Below, in pieces: positions 22,492 to 32,036 of a stretch of DNA of 39,026 nt (position 1 is its first letter; each line of letters starts with the position of its first letter). The position numbers and the translations under genes are program-made. Under the pieces are notes generated by a model. The model was not told where the DNA came from and searched no databases. It saw only the letters and a program-made list of their open reading frames with translations. Origin of the DNA: Hysterium pulicare CBS 123377 (taxonomy: Eukaryota > Ascomycota > Dothideomycetes > Hysteriales > Hysteriaceae); the NCBI GenBank assembly GCA_000467715.1, contig AJFK01000434.1:1-39026 (forward strand). Direction: 5' to 3'.

Positions 22492-23250
22492 TCATTCGCC
22501 ACCTTTCATCGTCACTTTTGCGCTTTTACGATTGCTCTTCCTAGCTATAATCCACAAGAACTTCGCATCAACCGCATCTTCCACCGTCTCTTGCACGACC
22601 ACCTCCAGTCCTGCCTCCATAACCTTCTCCACCGTCCCTTCGCTCCCCCAGCCACTCCAAAACATCCACCCCTTTTCTTCCTCCAACCAGTTCTGCATCT
22701 CCCTCCCCGCCAACTCTTCCGCCGCGAAGTTCGCCAGCACCCACCCGCCCGGCTTCAGCCACGCCACGATCTTGCGCAGCATCTCGACTTGCTCAGTGCG
22801 CGGTAGGTGGATAATCGAGTACATGCCGACGACGGCGTCGAAGGCCGACGGCGTGAAGTCGAGGGCGAGCATGTCGCCCTCGAGCAGCGTAAGGCGGCCG
22901 TGGGCCGGGCCGGGCGGGTCGGGCAGCAGATTGGCGCGCGCGAGCGCGAGCTGGGCGCTGGAGAGGTCGTTGGCAGTGACGGAGAAACTGGGGTGGGAGA
23001 GCAGCTTCTGGGTGACGGGGACGCCGTAGCCGCAACCAAGCTCGAGAACGGAGACGGGGGTTGAGGTGGTGGTGGACAGGCGGCCGAGTAGCTGGTCCAG
23101 GTAGCGGAGGCGCGTGGTTGAGTGCGGGATCGTCCATTCGTTGTATCTCGGGGCGATTGCGTCGTAGGAGGCTTTCAAGCGGGATTTGAGGTCAGCAGGG
23201 GGATCGTATAGAGGTTTAAGGTCGAGCGGTGGAGCAGTTTCCTCGGCCAT
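22492..23250 (-). CDS. Class I SAM-dependent methyltransferase (type 11/25-like)
   Basis: Single exon of 252 residues from the ATG at 23250. A longer in-frame opening reaches 23373 but only with a hydrophobic leader unlike the family, so the internal ATG is preferred. The SAM-binding motif I is VLELGCGYG (about 68-76). The acidic residue ending strand 2 lies in TANDLSSAQL, motif II in LEGDMLALDF, then FDAVVGMYSIIHLPR and LKPGGWVLANF. This is the layout of small-molecule methyltransferases of the UbiE/type 11 group, often found in fungal metabolism. The substrate is unknown and the neighbours give no hint of a metabolite cluster. The coding strand turns from C-rich to G-rich near 22800. Confidence 0.8.
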   Translation of the reverse strand: MAEETAPPLDLKPLYDPPADLKSRLKASYDAIAPRYNEWTIPHSTTRLRYLDQLLGRLSTTTSTPVSVLELGCGYGVPVTQKLLSHPSFSVTANDLSSAQLALARANLLPDPPGPAHGRLTLLEGDMLALDFTPSAFDAVVGMYSIIHLPRTEQVEMLRKIVAWLKPGGWVLANFAAEELAGREMQNWLEEEKGWMFWSGWGSEGTVEKVMEAGLEVVVQETVEDAVDAKFLWIIARKSNRKSAKVTMKGGE

Positions 23251-24895
23251 TGCGATAGGATAAGGGCTGCCTATGGGCTTGGGAAAGGCGTCGGTATAGC
23301 AAAAAAAGTGTGCAGAATATGAATATCTAAGGTATGCTAAACTTAAGTACATTCGGTGTCGAATGTGAGTCACCGGTACACGCGATCAATGACAAGCATG
23401 GCAGAAGGACATCAAAGGCCGGCTTCTAACTCTATTGTTTGAGGCCGTTGCGCCGGAAGTGCACGAAGACCAACTCTGATTTCTGTACAGCAACAGGGCG
23501 CGGCCAGCGTGAGCTTGTCTTAAACCGATTCAAGCTGAAGAATCTCATATTCCAGTATCTCGCTAAGCAGCCCTCGCCCTCCCTAGCTCATGGTAAATGC
23601 TGCCCAAAGAAGGTTGGACTAAACCTTTTAAGATGTGCGCGAAGACGACTAATGAAGTCAGGGGAACTGCGGATAGTACGTAACGTGATAAAGGATACGG
23701 AGTCCTCCACAATATTGCATTAAATCTGGCACGTTATGATTCCTTGCCGATAATAGATTTGACAAATATTGCGGGGCAAGAGTGTCGGACAGCGGTAAAT
23801 CGGCAGAGCGTTGGCACTGCCGTACCCTCCATCAGAAAGGTAGGGTGCTACATCAATAAATGCGGCCTTCCTTTCTGGGTTTTGTCACGTCCGATAGATA
23901 GCAAATACGCGCTGAGGTATTTCGTATGAGGGTTCACGGTACGTGTCATCACTCGTCGCACTGCAGACTTCTATGGTGCACAAGCCTCTATTCCGTATGC
24001 TATATACCAAATAGCCTCAAGGACGGCAACTTGCTGTAAGGCCTTGTACCGACTTCAAATGGGCTTTGTAGGCTGGTTACAAAGAAAATGGTAGGCGTAG
24101 ACCCAAGGTCGGAAACCACAAAGACAAAACGTGGCCTTAACCACGAGGCCCCACTGCGCGCGGGAGGAGGATGGGAAGGACGTGGGAGAGATTGCTATCC
24201 ATAGTCGACCTGCCAGAGAGGTGCAAAGACGCGCGGCGCATGTGACAGTATGAGAAAGTGTGCAGGCCGTGAATCGTGGTTGTCCAGCCCATATTCCGCA
24301 GATCTGGGGCAGAGTGATCTAACCTTCTTAAATAAGTCCATCACAGTACCTAATCTTGGCGTCTTCATCATTACGGCCACTCCTTCGCTCCCTGTTCTCT
24401 TCTCACCTATTCCCTTCACTCCCCGAATTTTCCACCGTTTCACCTCCCACTGCCGGTTTGCTTCCCACCACTATTGTTTCAAGGGAGAGCAATTCCAGGC
24501 TCGACATCCCTGTGCTCCTTACAAAACTCCGCTCCAAAGTTTTAACCCGACAATTCCACAGCGGAACAGCTTCCCTCACTCCCACTGTTCCTAAGTGTGC
24601 GGTGTTCCGACGTCTTCACGCGTCAGCTTGGCATAATTAATATTTCACGTTCCAGCCTTTGATACCCAGCAAACACAGGTTCGGCACTCAACGAAGAGCA
24701 GCTCCCCTTGCATTTAGCTCCGACGCACTCTTCGATACTCTTCAAACCTTCCAACACAACACAACCTCACAAATCGAGCCGTTGACCTGGCTCCTTCTCG
24801 TCTCATCGGCCCTTTTCCTTATATCTTACGAAAACGAATTCCTCTGCATCCTTGAGCTCATCTGACCACGGCCACACTCTTCCGTGTCGCACAAC
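23251..24895. other. Long gap with a dispersed repeat and a long 5' leader
   Basis: About 1.6 kb between divergent genes. The left part (23251-23450) should be the methyltransferase promoter. Frames at 23439-23723 and 23744-23929 lack ATG starts and known motifs. A repeat copy lies at 23993-24117. From 24250 to 24895 the sequence is probably the leader of the next gene: an ATG-started frame of 114 codons (24250-24594) and an overlapping ATG-less frame of 94 codons (24356-24640) both stop before the main ATG. Confidence 0.4.
23993..24117 (+). repeat. Dispersed repeat, copy A
   Basis: Matches 31576-31708 in the same orientation. The best block is GGCAACTTGCT, TAA, GCC, TGTACC, then TTTGT-G-CTG, AAAGAAA, TGGTAG and AGGTCG. 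The first 43 bases align without gaps, mostly differing by transitions (C/T, G/A). It has no long reading frame. It could be a small interspersed element or a solo fragment of a mobile element; the family is unknown. Confidence 0.7.
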
Positions 24896-26020
24896 ATGGA
24901 GTCGTGGCTATCCTGGACGATCATGATCGCCCTTGTTGGAGTGGGATACTGGTACTATTCACAAAATAATACGACACGCAGACACCGAAGCCGACCCCTT
25001 CAGAGAATTCCTGAAAGTGCAGCGCGGGCTAAGGATGATGTGAATCGCTTGTGGGGTGATGCCGAAGGCACGCCCAAAGGGGGAGCTAAAGCTGCAAAGG
25101 CAAAGGTGGCTCGAAAGGCAAACAAGAAGCCTACTCAAGAAATCTCGGACAAGGCGGAGGCGGATCACTCTTCGTCGACTGCAGGTATCGATGCCGATGA
25201 TGATTTGTCGCCCGCGATGTCTCCTGCTCTCGGCGCAACTCATGTAAAAGCCCCAAGCGGCAAAGATGTTTCCGACATGCTGGAACCTCAGGGTCCTCCA
25301 CCAGCCGTTCTTCGGCTGACGCCATCAAACGAACCTATGCGCCAAAAGCAAGGTCAGCAACAGCGTCCTGCTACTCCTCAGGAGACAAAGAGGCAACGTC
25401 AAAACAAGAGGAAAGCAGAGGAGGCCAAGCTCCAGCGTGAACAGGATGAAAAGGCTCGCCAGGTGCTCCTCGAAAAGCAGAGGCGAAGTGCCAGGGAAGC
25501 TCGTGGTGAACCCGCGAAGAATGGGCTTCAGCCTGCTAGAGCTCCAGCGTCAAACCCATGGAGCGCTCTGAATGCGGCCAACACGAACACCGTTCCAGTT
25601 CACGATAACCAGTTGCTCGACACATTTGAACCAGATGGTGTTTCTACGACCAGTTCAAGCGAGCACACGAATAATGGGACATCTGCCACCACCGACAGTA
25701 TGAACAGCAGCATGCATTGGACGAACATGCCTTCGGAAGAGGAGCAAATGCGAATGGCTATGGAGGATTCCGAATGGACCACTGTTCCTAAGGGAAGGAA
25801 GGTTCGGAAGGTCAAGACCAACGGGGTTGACGGCAATGCCACCGAGGGCAGTGATGCCGGCATCACACAATCAGATCTCCCATCCAAGAAGGCATCCAAC
25901 GAATCGGCGGAAACAGTGCAGCCAAAAGCCCCATTCAAGGCTTCAGTTACAGCATCCGACGATGCTGCCACGGACGCTAAGGTAAACCATCCTTTGGACT
26001 CTGATTGGCCTGTTGTATAG
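24896..26020 (+). CDS. Membrane-anchored basic coiled-coil protein, unknown function
   Basis: Single exon, 374 residues from the ATG at 24896 (context CAACATGG). I do not recognise a named family. Residues 4-21 form one hydrophobic segment (WLSWTIMIALVGVGYWYY), followed at once by positive residues (TTRRHRSRP). This predicts a type III or signal-anchor topology with the bulk of the protein in the cytosol. Residues 155-205 are a Lys/Arg/Glu/Gln-rich helix, likely coiled coil. A conserved-looking block DSEWTTVPKGRKVRKVK lies near residue 290, with the C-terminus ending DSDWPVV. The rest is Ser/Thr/Ala-rich and disordered. The layout suggests an endoplasmic-reticulum or mitochondrial-outer-membrane tether, but that is inference. 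Downstream is Erv29, on the same strand 1.3 kb away. Confidence 0.65.
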   Translation: MESWLSWTIMIALVGVGYWYYSQNNTTRRHRSRPLQRIPESAARAKDDVNRLWGDAEGTPKGGAKAAKAKVARKANKKPTQEISDKAEADHSSSTAGIDADDDLSPAMSPALGATHVKAPSGKDVSDMLEPQGPPPAVLRLTPSNEPMRQKQGQQQRPATPQETKRQRQNKRKAEEAKLQREQDEKARQVLLEKQRRSAREARGEPAKNGLQPARAPASNPWSALNAANTNTVPVHDNQLLDTFEPDGVSTTSSSEHTNNGTSATTDSMNSSMHWTNMPSEEEQMRMAMEDSEWTTVPKGRKVRKVKTNGVDGNATEGSDAGITQSDLPSKKASNESAETVQPKAPFKASVTASDDAATDAKVNHPLDSDWPVV

Positions 26021-26660
26021 TTGCATTCCAACATGCGCACGTTCTATCAACAACAACTCGGGTGCCTGGTGGATGCAGTTGCAAAAATGGGGTAAATCCC
26101 TTCTGGGGCCATCCATTTGTTTACGTTGGTACAGTTAATATTCCTTTCTACTGGTCTCAACTGACCTCTCACAACATGGCGTATGGACGTTCATCTTCGA
26201 AGCATTCAATCAGATTGCTGAACTATACATCTAAGGATTTCTTTAATTCATATTTCATTAGCCCGGTGTCTTCGCCAGGATTGCAAGGTGTACAGCAACG
26301 TTAGGAGAATCTGCGGGCATCTTGGCTAGTAACAAAGCCACTTCTAAAATGGCAATGGTGTTTCTGTTTCAGCATTCATGGATTTTAGGGCAGTTCTATG
26401 GCGAGACGGTGCATGGCGGGATGGTATTAAGTTTCGTATTTGACATTCGCCTTTCATGGCTACTTCGGCATTCTATACCATTTCCCTATCTTTGACGGGT
26501 TGGAAATGGCTGACGTTCCAGCGGTCTGCTTTTCAATGTAAAACTATTTGCAATAAAAATCTAGTTAAGGCTCACACAGTGAGTGTCATAAGTCGTTGGA
26601 ATCTGGGTTATAGGTTAACCTCGTGATGACTCTCTTTGCTGTCCGCATGCGCTTTTGACC

Positions 26661-26745
26661 TTGGTAACGTGGTTCTGGAGGAGTATCTAGCCCGCAGCTG
26701 ACGTCCATATCGTCGTCCGTATAGCCCTCTGATATTAGATATGCA
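26661..26745 (+). repeat. Diverged direct repeat, copy 1
   Basis: Pairs with 26856-26940. Shared words are TTGGT, GGAGTATCTA and GCATATA- or CGTATAG-like text. In the best 44 bases about 31 positions agree and most differences are transitions. Confidence 0.5.
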
Positions 26746-26855
26746 GGAAAAGGGGACCTAGGATCTATAATATTCTTACACCCATTGAGCTTCCATGTCT
26801 GTCCACTTCACTGTGGTTTCCCAGTGAAGAGAAATTATGCTCTGATAGTGAAGTT

Positions 26856-26940
26856 TGGTGTTATGATTTTAGAGGAGTATCTAACCTTGAGCGGATGTTG
26901 AAGCCGGTGCTCGCATATACTCCTGTCATTGATTGTGTGG
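26856..26940 (+). repeat. Diverged direct repeat, copy 2
   Basis: Partner of 26661-26745, 195 bases downstream. This copy carries T or A where copy 1 has C or G at most differing sites, the direction expected of fungal repeat-induced point mutation, though too few sites exist to prove it. Confidence 0.5.
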
Positions 26941-27369
26941 GAAAAGTGAAATAATGCCATTCCCTCTTGTCGTAGGATACACTTGAGCGGTCAGTGCTGA
27001 TGTGATGAATTCAGCCACATCTGTGGCGCCTGCAGCCATGTACCAAGATTGGCTCAAGGCCAAAAATACTTCTCACATAACGGCCACTTCGATACCTAAA
27101 CGTCTCATCAGGAGCAGGCTCGGGTGAAGAGTCAGATTCACAAAGTTTAACTACACGTGGAAGTTTACCGGCATTAGGTTCTCTTAGTGCCGCTCCTGTT
27201 ACAGATCAGAGAGTACCTGCAGCGATTCGCCAAATCCATATAAGAAAGGACACCTTTGCCTTGGCTCCCACAACACCACCCAACAGCTCCACGCCAACAC
27301 AATAAGAACCCCGGCTTTGTCGCCCCTCTTTCCTTTTACTCCGCCTCCACTCTTCTAGAACTTTACAAC

Positions 27370-28542
27370 ATGGCTCAGATAAGAGGCACAGCCGGCTACC
27401 ATCTGGGCAACCAAAGTCCGTTTGGAAATGCTGGGAGGAATGATGCTACAGATGACCCGAGTCCACTGGATGCGATTCGAGAACAAACCAGCAAAATCGA
27501 GGACTGGTTAGACACACTTGCCGAACCTGTTAAACCGTGAGTTGTCCTTCCAAGCCCAATTCATGTGGCTGTAGCCCGCCATGCGCAGGAGCTCGTTCTC
27601 TGATCCGAAACCAATGCTAAGATCATCTTCTCAATAGATACCTGCCCGCCATTGGCCGTTTCCTCATCGTCGTTACGTTCATAGAAGATGCCCTACGAAT
27701 TATTACCCAGTGGAGGGATCAGCTCACGTACCTACACGACTACCGACACAGTAGGTCTCCCGCACGCCCTTGAATGCCGAAGTACTGCTGCTAACAAGAC
27801 TCGATTATAACAGTCCCTACCGGCCTTACACATATCTTCCTCATCATTAACGTTATCGCTATGACCGCATGCTCCTTCATGATTATTGCCCGAAAACAAT
27901 CTGAATATGGTGTTGCCGGATTAATAGGTGTCGTCATCTTACAAGGCGTTGGCTACGGACTCGTCTTTGATCTCAACTTCTTCCTTCGAAATCTATCCGT
28001 CATGGGAGGACTGTTGATGGTGCTCTCGGATTCTTGGGTGCGCAAACGGTTCGCCCCGGCTGGACTCCCGCAACTCGACGAGAAGGACCGCAAGATGTAC
28101 TTTCAGCTCGCCGGAAGAGTCCTACTGATCTTCCTCTTCGTCGGCTTTGTCTTCAGAGGTGACTGGAACTTCTGGAGGATACTCGTTAGCATATTGGGAT
28201 TCATCGCATGTGTCATGGTGGTGGTTGGATTCAAAGCCAAGTGGAGCGCTATAATGCTGGTCGTCATTCTCAGCATTTTCAATCTTCTCGTCAACAACTT
28301 CTGGACAGTAAGTTTTCCGCTACGTAACAACAGACTCATACTGATTTCTATTCAGCTCCACCCTCACCACCCACACAAGGATTTTGCCAAGTACGACTTC
28401 TTCCAGATCTTGTCCATTGTGTAAGTTCGCCAGACTCGGAACTCGAGAGTTGTAACTAATATTCTGTAGCGGTGGTCTTCTTCTATTGATCAACTCGGGT
28501 CCAGGTCAATTCAGTGTGGACGAGAAGAAGAAGGTCTACTAA
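27370..28542 (+). CDS. ERV29: Erv29/Surf4 ER cargo receptor
   Basis: Erv29/Surf4 packs soluble secretory proteins into COPII vesicles at the endoplasmic reticulum. Five exons: 27370-27536, 27638-27750, 27814-28307, 28356-28420, 28470-28542, giving 303 residues (yeast 310). The cytosolic N-terminus (GRNDATDDPSPLDAI) leads to EDWLDTLAEPVKPYLPAIGR. About six to seven membrane segments follow, including FLIVVTFIEDALRI, TGLTHIFLIINVIAM and IGVVILQGVGYGLVF. FLRNLSVMGGLLMVLSDSW is the strongly conserved block. The C-terminus KKKVY carries a KKxx dilysine signal (KKVY) for return to the ER. The exons join in frame at all four junctions and the introns are 48-101 bases. All expected parts are present. 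Confidence 0.93.
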
Positions 28543-29073
28543 CCCCGACATTTACAAGGACTGTACGGTTGTCGAGAGCATTTTGGGCAGGCTCAGTGAG
28601 AACGAGCCTCTGGACTTAATGTCTTATCACGCAAAAAAGCTAAAGGGGCAAGAAGTGTATCAAAAAGTGGGCGAGCATGGAGTCAGGAAGGATGAAACTA
28701 CTGTAGACTACCTATTCTTCGGCGTTTGTTATGAGACCTGCAATTGGAAATTCCTCAGTCCAATTGCTTCCCCTGCGAGAGTGGAAAACTTCGACGAAGT
28801 CTCCATTCCGAACGGAATTAACATGTGAAGCTCTACGCAACAGTGAATCCATTACCTGCCAGATGTAGCTTTCTTTAATGCTCTGGCTAGAAGCTGCACG
28901 TGCTATACGGACTCCCGTCAGCTTCTTCATGCGGACTTAGCTTATTATGTCATACTCTTCCAATAGCCAATCATTAAATTCCATTAGCTTCCGTAATCCT
29001 CAACCTTCAGCCCTCAAATACTAGGTACCTAGTCCTTATACTCAAATTTTCATCTTGAGTACCTAGAATTAAC
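28543..29073. other. Gap between ERV29 and the nucleoside hydrolase
   Basis: 531 bases. A frame of 104 codons (28514-28828) overlaps the last ERV29 exon in another phase, has no ATG at its start and no known motif, so it is treated as chance. AT-rich sequence from 28940 to 29070, with the repeated text ACTAGGTACCTAG / AGTACCTAGAA, lies just before the next start codon. Confidence 0.35.
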
Positions 29074-31107
29074 ATGGCTCCACGAAATCGAATTATCATT
29101 GACACTGATCCTGTAGGTTTTCGACTTCCATCATTGAAATATGCGTGTTGACTCACGTATCTTATCAGGGCGTCGACGATGTATTAGCAATGCTTCTTGC
29201 ATTTTCGGCGAAGCCAGAAGAGATTGAAGTTCTTTTGCTATCAGCTACATTTGGAAATGTAGACGTTACAAGGTTGACTCCAATTCCAACTTTTTGATTC
29301 TTTTTACTGGTCATCTATATACTGAGCTTGGTGTCTCCATAGCTGTCTTCGCAATATCGTTTCGCTCTTTCATGTTATCGAGAAAGAACAAAAGTGGCGA
29401 AGTAAGAATGGGCATCCGGAAGGGTTTGAGACTTTGAAGTCCAGTAAACCTATTGGTGAGTATCTACTGCGTGCTCTCACGGACGGGAAAGCCATCCACC
29501 TCTTTTCCCGTAGCCTGATCCTTCACTGTCCTCTAGCTACACCTCCCTACGTATCTTTATCCCCTCCACCGACTTACACATTTCCAACACCATCATTCCG
29601 AGCCCAGAAAGAAATGGCTTATTGATGTTTACTCCAGTGGCTGTTGGTGCCGAACAACCCCTGGCAGACCAAATTATGATGGCGGACTTCTTCCGTAAGA
29701 TTGCACGTCTCCTGCGAGATTTACAAGAAGCTAACAGCTCGGAGATGGCGTTGATGGCCTGGCAGGCATTCATTCTAGCGTACTCCTCCTCATAAAGCCC
29801 TTAACGTTTGAACAAACCGCCGCTAATGAAATCCCAGCATCCTCATCTCTCTCCAGAAGAAACATGGAAGACACTATTCGACTCCGCGCTTTCTTCATCA
29901 AACACTGAAGAGATCACTGCCGCACAAGAGGCCAAAGATGCTCACTCCAATTTTATCCCCTCCCAACGACCCGCTCACGAAGAAATCCTTCGTCTGCTCC
30001 GCGACAACGAACCTGACACCATCACGTTGATAGCCATTGGTCCATTGACCAACTTCGCTGTAGCTGCAGCCACTGATCCTGAGACCTTCCTCCGAGCTAA
30101 AGAAGTTGTCGTCATGGGCGGCGCCGTAGACGCACCAGGAAACGTAATTTTACCACCGCCGCTTTCCCTACTATCCACTCCCAAAGTCACCTCTATCCCT
30201 ATTCCGCCCTTCAATCTGATCAAGCAACCAAATACACCATTGAGAACAGCGCTGAATTTCAGAAATCAGATGACTCCCGGAGCCGAATTCAACACCTATG
30301 CTGATAGCGTGGCTGCGGCACGTGTATTTGCACTTACGAGTCCGAATCCGGCAACGACGATGCCTCCCGTACCGCCGGCACCTCCAGGATTGCAATCAGC
30401 CGACCCACCTCCGCCTTTCTTGGGTCCGTATCCCCAAGGTCTTTCCAAGCAGCTGAAACTGACATTGTTCCCGTTAGGTAAGTTTCTATCACTCTTCTCT
30501 AATGGCGCGAGTGCTCCTATAAATTCTTGGGACTCCAACTTGAACCCCTTTTCCAAAATCAATTCAAGCGCACAACTAACACAACCCGTTTCCCCTAGAC
30601 ATAACAACCCCGCACAAACTCACCCGCGGGCTTCTTAATGCCTCCTCCTCACCTCTCCTTTCGAAAGGCTCTCCACTCGCCGAATGGATGACCGCCTTCT
30701 TATCTTCCACCTTCAAAAAGATCGAATCTCTGAACAACTTCTCCCCCGACCACGATGATCCTTCTCTCACAGGCATCGAACTCCATGATCCCCTCACGAT
30801 TTGGTATGTACTGTCGCCAGATGATCCCAAGTGGAAGGTCGTGGAAGAAGATATTAGGATTGAGACGAGTGGGCAATGGACGAGGGGCTCTTGTATTGTG
30901 GATCGGAGGAACAGGAGGAAGAGGGATGTAGAGTTGGAATTTGAAGTGGATGAGCAGGGCAGGCAGAGGGGGGTTAAAGAGGTGGTAGGGGATGCTGGGA
31001 ATTGGTTGAGTAGTAAAGCGGGAAATAGAGTTAGGAGGTGTGTGGAGAGTCCTGGCACGGAGTTGTTTGGGAAGGTACTTTTGGAGAGGGTGTTTGGGAG
31101 CGTGTAA
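29074..31107 (+). CDS. Inosine-uridine-preferring nucleoside hydrolase family protein
   Basis: These enzymes split the N-glycosidic bond of ribonucleosides for purine and pyrimidine salvage. Eight exons: 29074-29112, 29169-29272, 29343-29455, 29638-29694, 29745-29779, 29838-30143, 30270-30477, 30599-31107, giving 456 residues. The calcium-binding Asp cluster is IIIDTDPGVDDVLA (about 7-20). It is followed by SATFGNVDV, IVAVGAEQPL, the FFHGVDGLAGIHSS junction, TLIAIGPLTNFA, VVVMGGAVDAPGN, AEFNTYADSVAAARVF and FPLDITTPHKLT. All match the fungal branch of the family, which is longer than bacterial enzymes. The 126-base intron at 30144-30269 is a multiple of three with no stop, so a form keeping it could also be translated. 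The acceptor after CTCGGAG (29744) was chosen because it restores HGVDGL. Substrate range unknown. Confidence 0.85.
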
Positions 31108-31321
31108 GTCGATAATGCCACGGACACTACTTTGGTTTTAATAGAGTATTTGACAATCCAGGAGTCATTTAGCTGTCAATAGAATAAGTAGATTGATTAG
31201 GTCTTAATAAAAGAAACGGAAGCAAGTTAGAGGTTCTACAATACAAGCTTGGAATAGGGTTGGTATCGAGCTGTGATCGACCTGTCAGTTCTATCCTCTA
31301 CCCTATACTAGCCTTTTCCCA

Positions 31322-31510
31322 CTATTCTACTCTATCAGAATCCACAGACAATTTCATCTTCCACGACCAGTCACACAACTCCCTCAAAACCCTAAATAAA
31401 CTCCCCCGTAACCTTCTCACACCACCCCACCCCTCCACACTCCACCCTCCTCCACCGCCCTCCTCACACTCTCCAACGCCTCATTATTGTTGGAAATAGA
31501 GCCTCGTGGG
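31322..31510 (-). pseudogene. Decayed 3' end of a host gene
   Basis: On the minus strand one frame reads KIPRGSISNNNEALESVRR and then AVEEGGVWRG before a stop at 31417-31419. The frame offset by one base takes over with VRRLRGSLF, then VLRELCDWSWKMKLSVD, ending at a TAG at 31322-31324. The amino acid make-up is protein-like and the strand is G-rich, as in the 3' halves of intact genes here. One frameshift separates the two parts, and no upstream exons were found: the sequence runs into the dispersed repeat. I do not recognise the family. Confidence 0.4.
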
Positions 31511-31575
31511 ATTTTCGCCGTTTATATACAACAAGTCGACAATCTCTGCCGAACCCCCTTGGATTGAGTCATGCT

Positions 31576-31708
31576 TTCCATGCTACTTTCCAGGTCACCT
31601 TAAAGAGGGCAACTTGCTTTAATGCCCTGTACCAAGTCCAAGTCATATTTGTGGACTGATAGTAAAGAAATTGGTAGACTCAGACACAACCCCCGAGGTC
31701 GAGACTTC
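31576..31708 (+). repeat. Dispersed repeat, copy B
   Basis: Second copy of the element at 23993-24117, same orientation, slightly longer through small insertions such as an extra CCCCG before AGGTCG. It lies about 65 bases from the decayed gene end at 31322-31510, so an insertion or rearrangement here may have accompanied the loss of that gene. Confidence 0.7.
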
Positions 31709-32036
31709 TAACACCAGTATACGGTCCCAAAATTTAGGGGTCTTAGGCGCCCCAAGTAGCTGCACCTGATTTCTCTGAGGCTGGACGGAAGGTACGTTTG
31801 AGAGCGTTGGCAAGGTGCATGGCAAACTATGCCGTAGAAAGCATTTATATATTTGCTGGGGGAATATATTAAATGAGTCTCTCCCGATCGCACACTTCTA
31901 AAACACCGCTCCAATATCAATCCAATTGGTGGGAGTGAAAAGGCTCCGACAAAACCAACCTTCGCCAAGCCATTCCCTCTAGCCACCGACGAAGTCTAGA
32001 ACCCAAAACGCTAACGCCGTATGTGTCTCATTAATA

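Larger units (their letters stand above)
26021..27369. other. Gap upstream of ERV29 with a diverged duplication
   Basis: About 1.35 kb with no supported gene. The left part is the 3' region of the coiled-coil gene. Two diverged copies of a segment of about 85 bases lie at 26661-26745 and 26856-26940. The right part is the ERV29 promoter; a CACGTGG word at 27154-27160 is a possible bHLH/bZIP site, unproven. Confidence 0.4.
31108..32036. other. Gap with gene remnant and repeat
   Basis: About 930 bases between the hydrolase stop and the stop of the Mdm1-type gene. It contains a C-rich tract (31380-31490) that reads on the minus strand as a decayed gene end (31322-31510) and the dispersed repeat copy B (31576-31708). 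The remainder shows no gene. Confidence 0.4.

Noticed and set aside
22492-23373. Longer methyltransferase starting at 23373
   Set aside because: The extra 41 residues are unlike the family and a well-placed ATG at 23250 precedes the conserved part.
23439-23929. Two short plus-strand frames in the long gap
   Set aside because: Both begin with TTG rather than ATG and show no recognisable protein text.
24024-24117. Reading repeat copy A as a tRNA gene because of its B-box-like text
   Set aside because: No cloverleaf with paired arms could be drawn and the TGGTAG word is a poor A box.
28514-28828. 104-codon frame overlapping the last ERV29 exon
   Set aside because: It starts without ATG and lies in the ERV29 3' region in another phase; no known motif.
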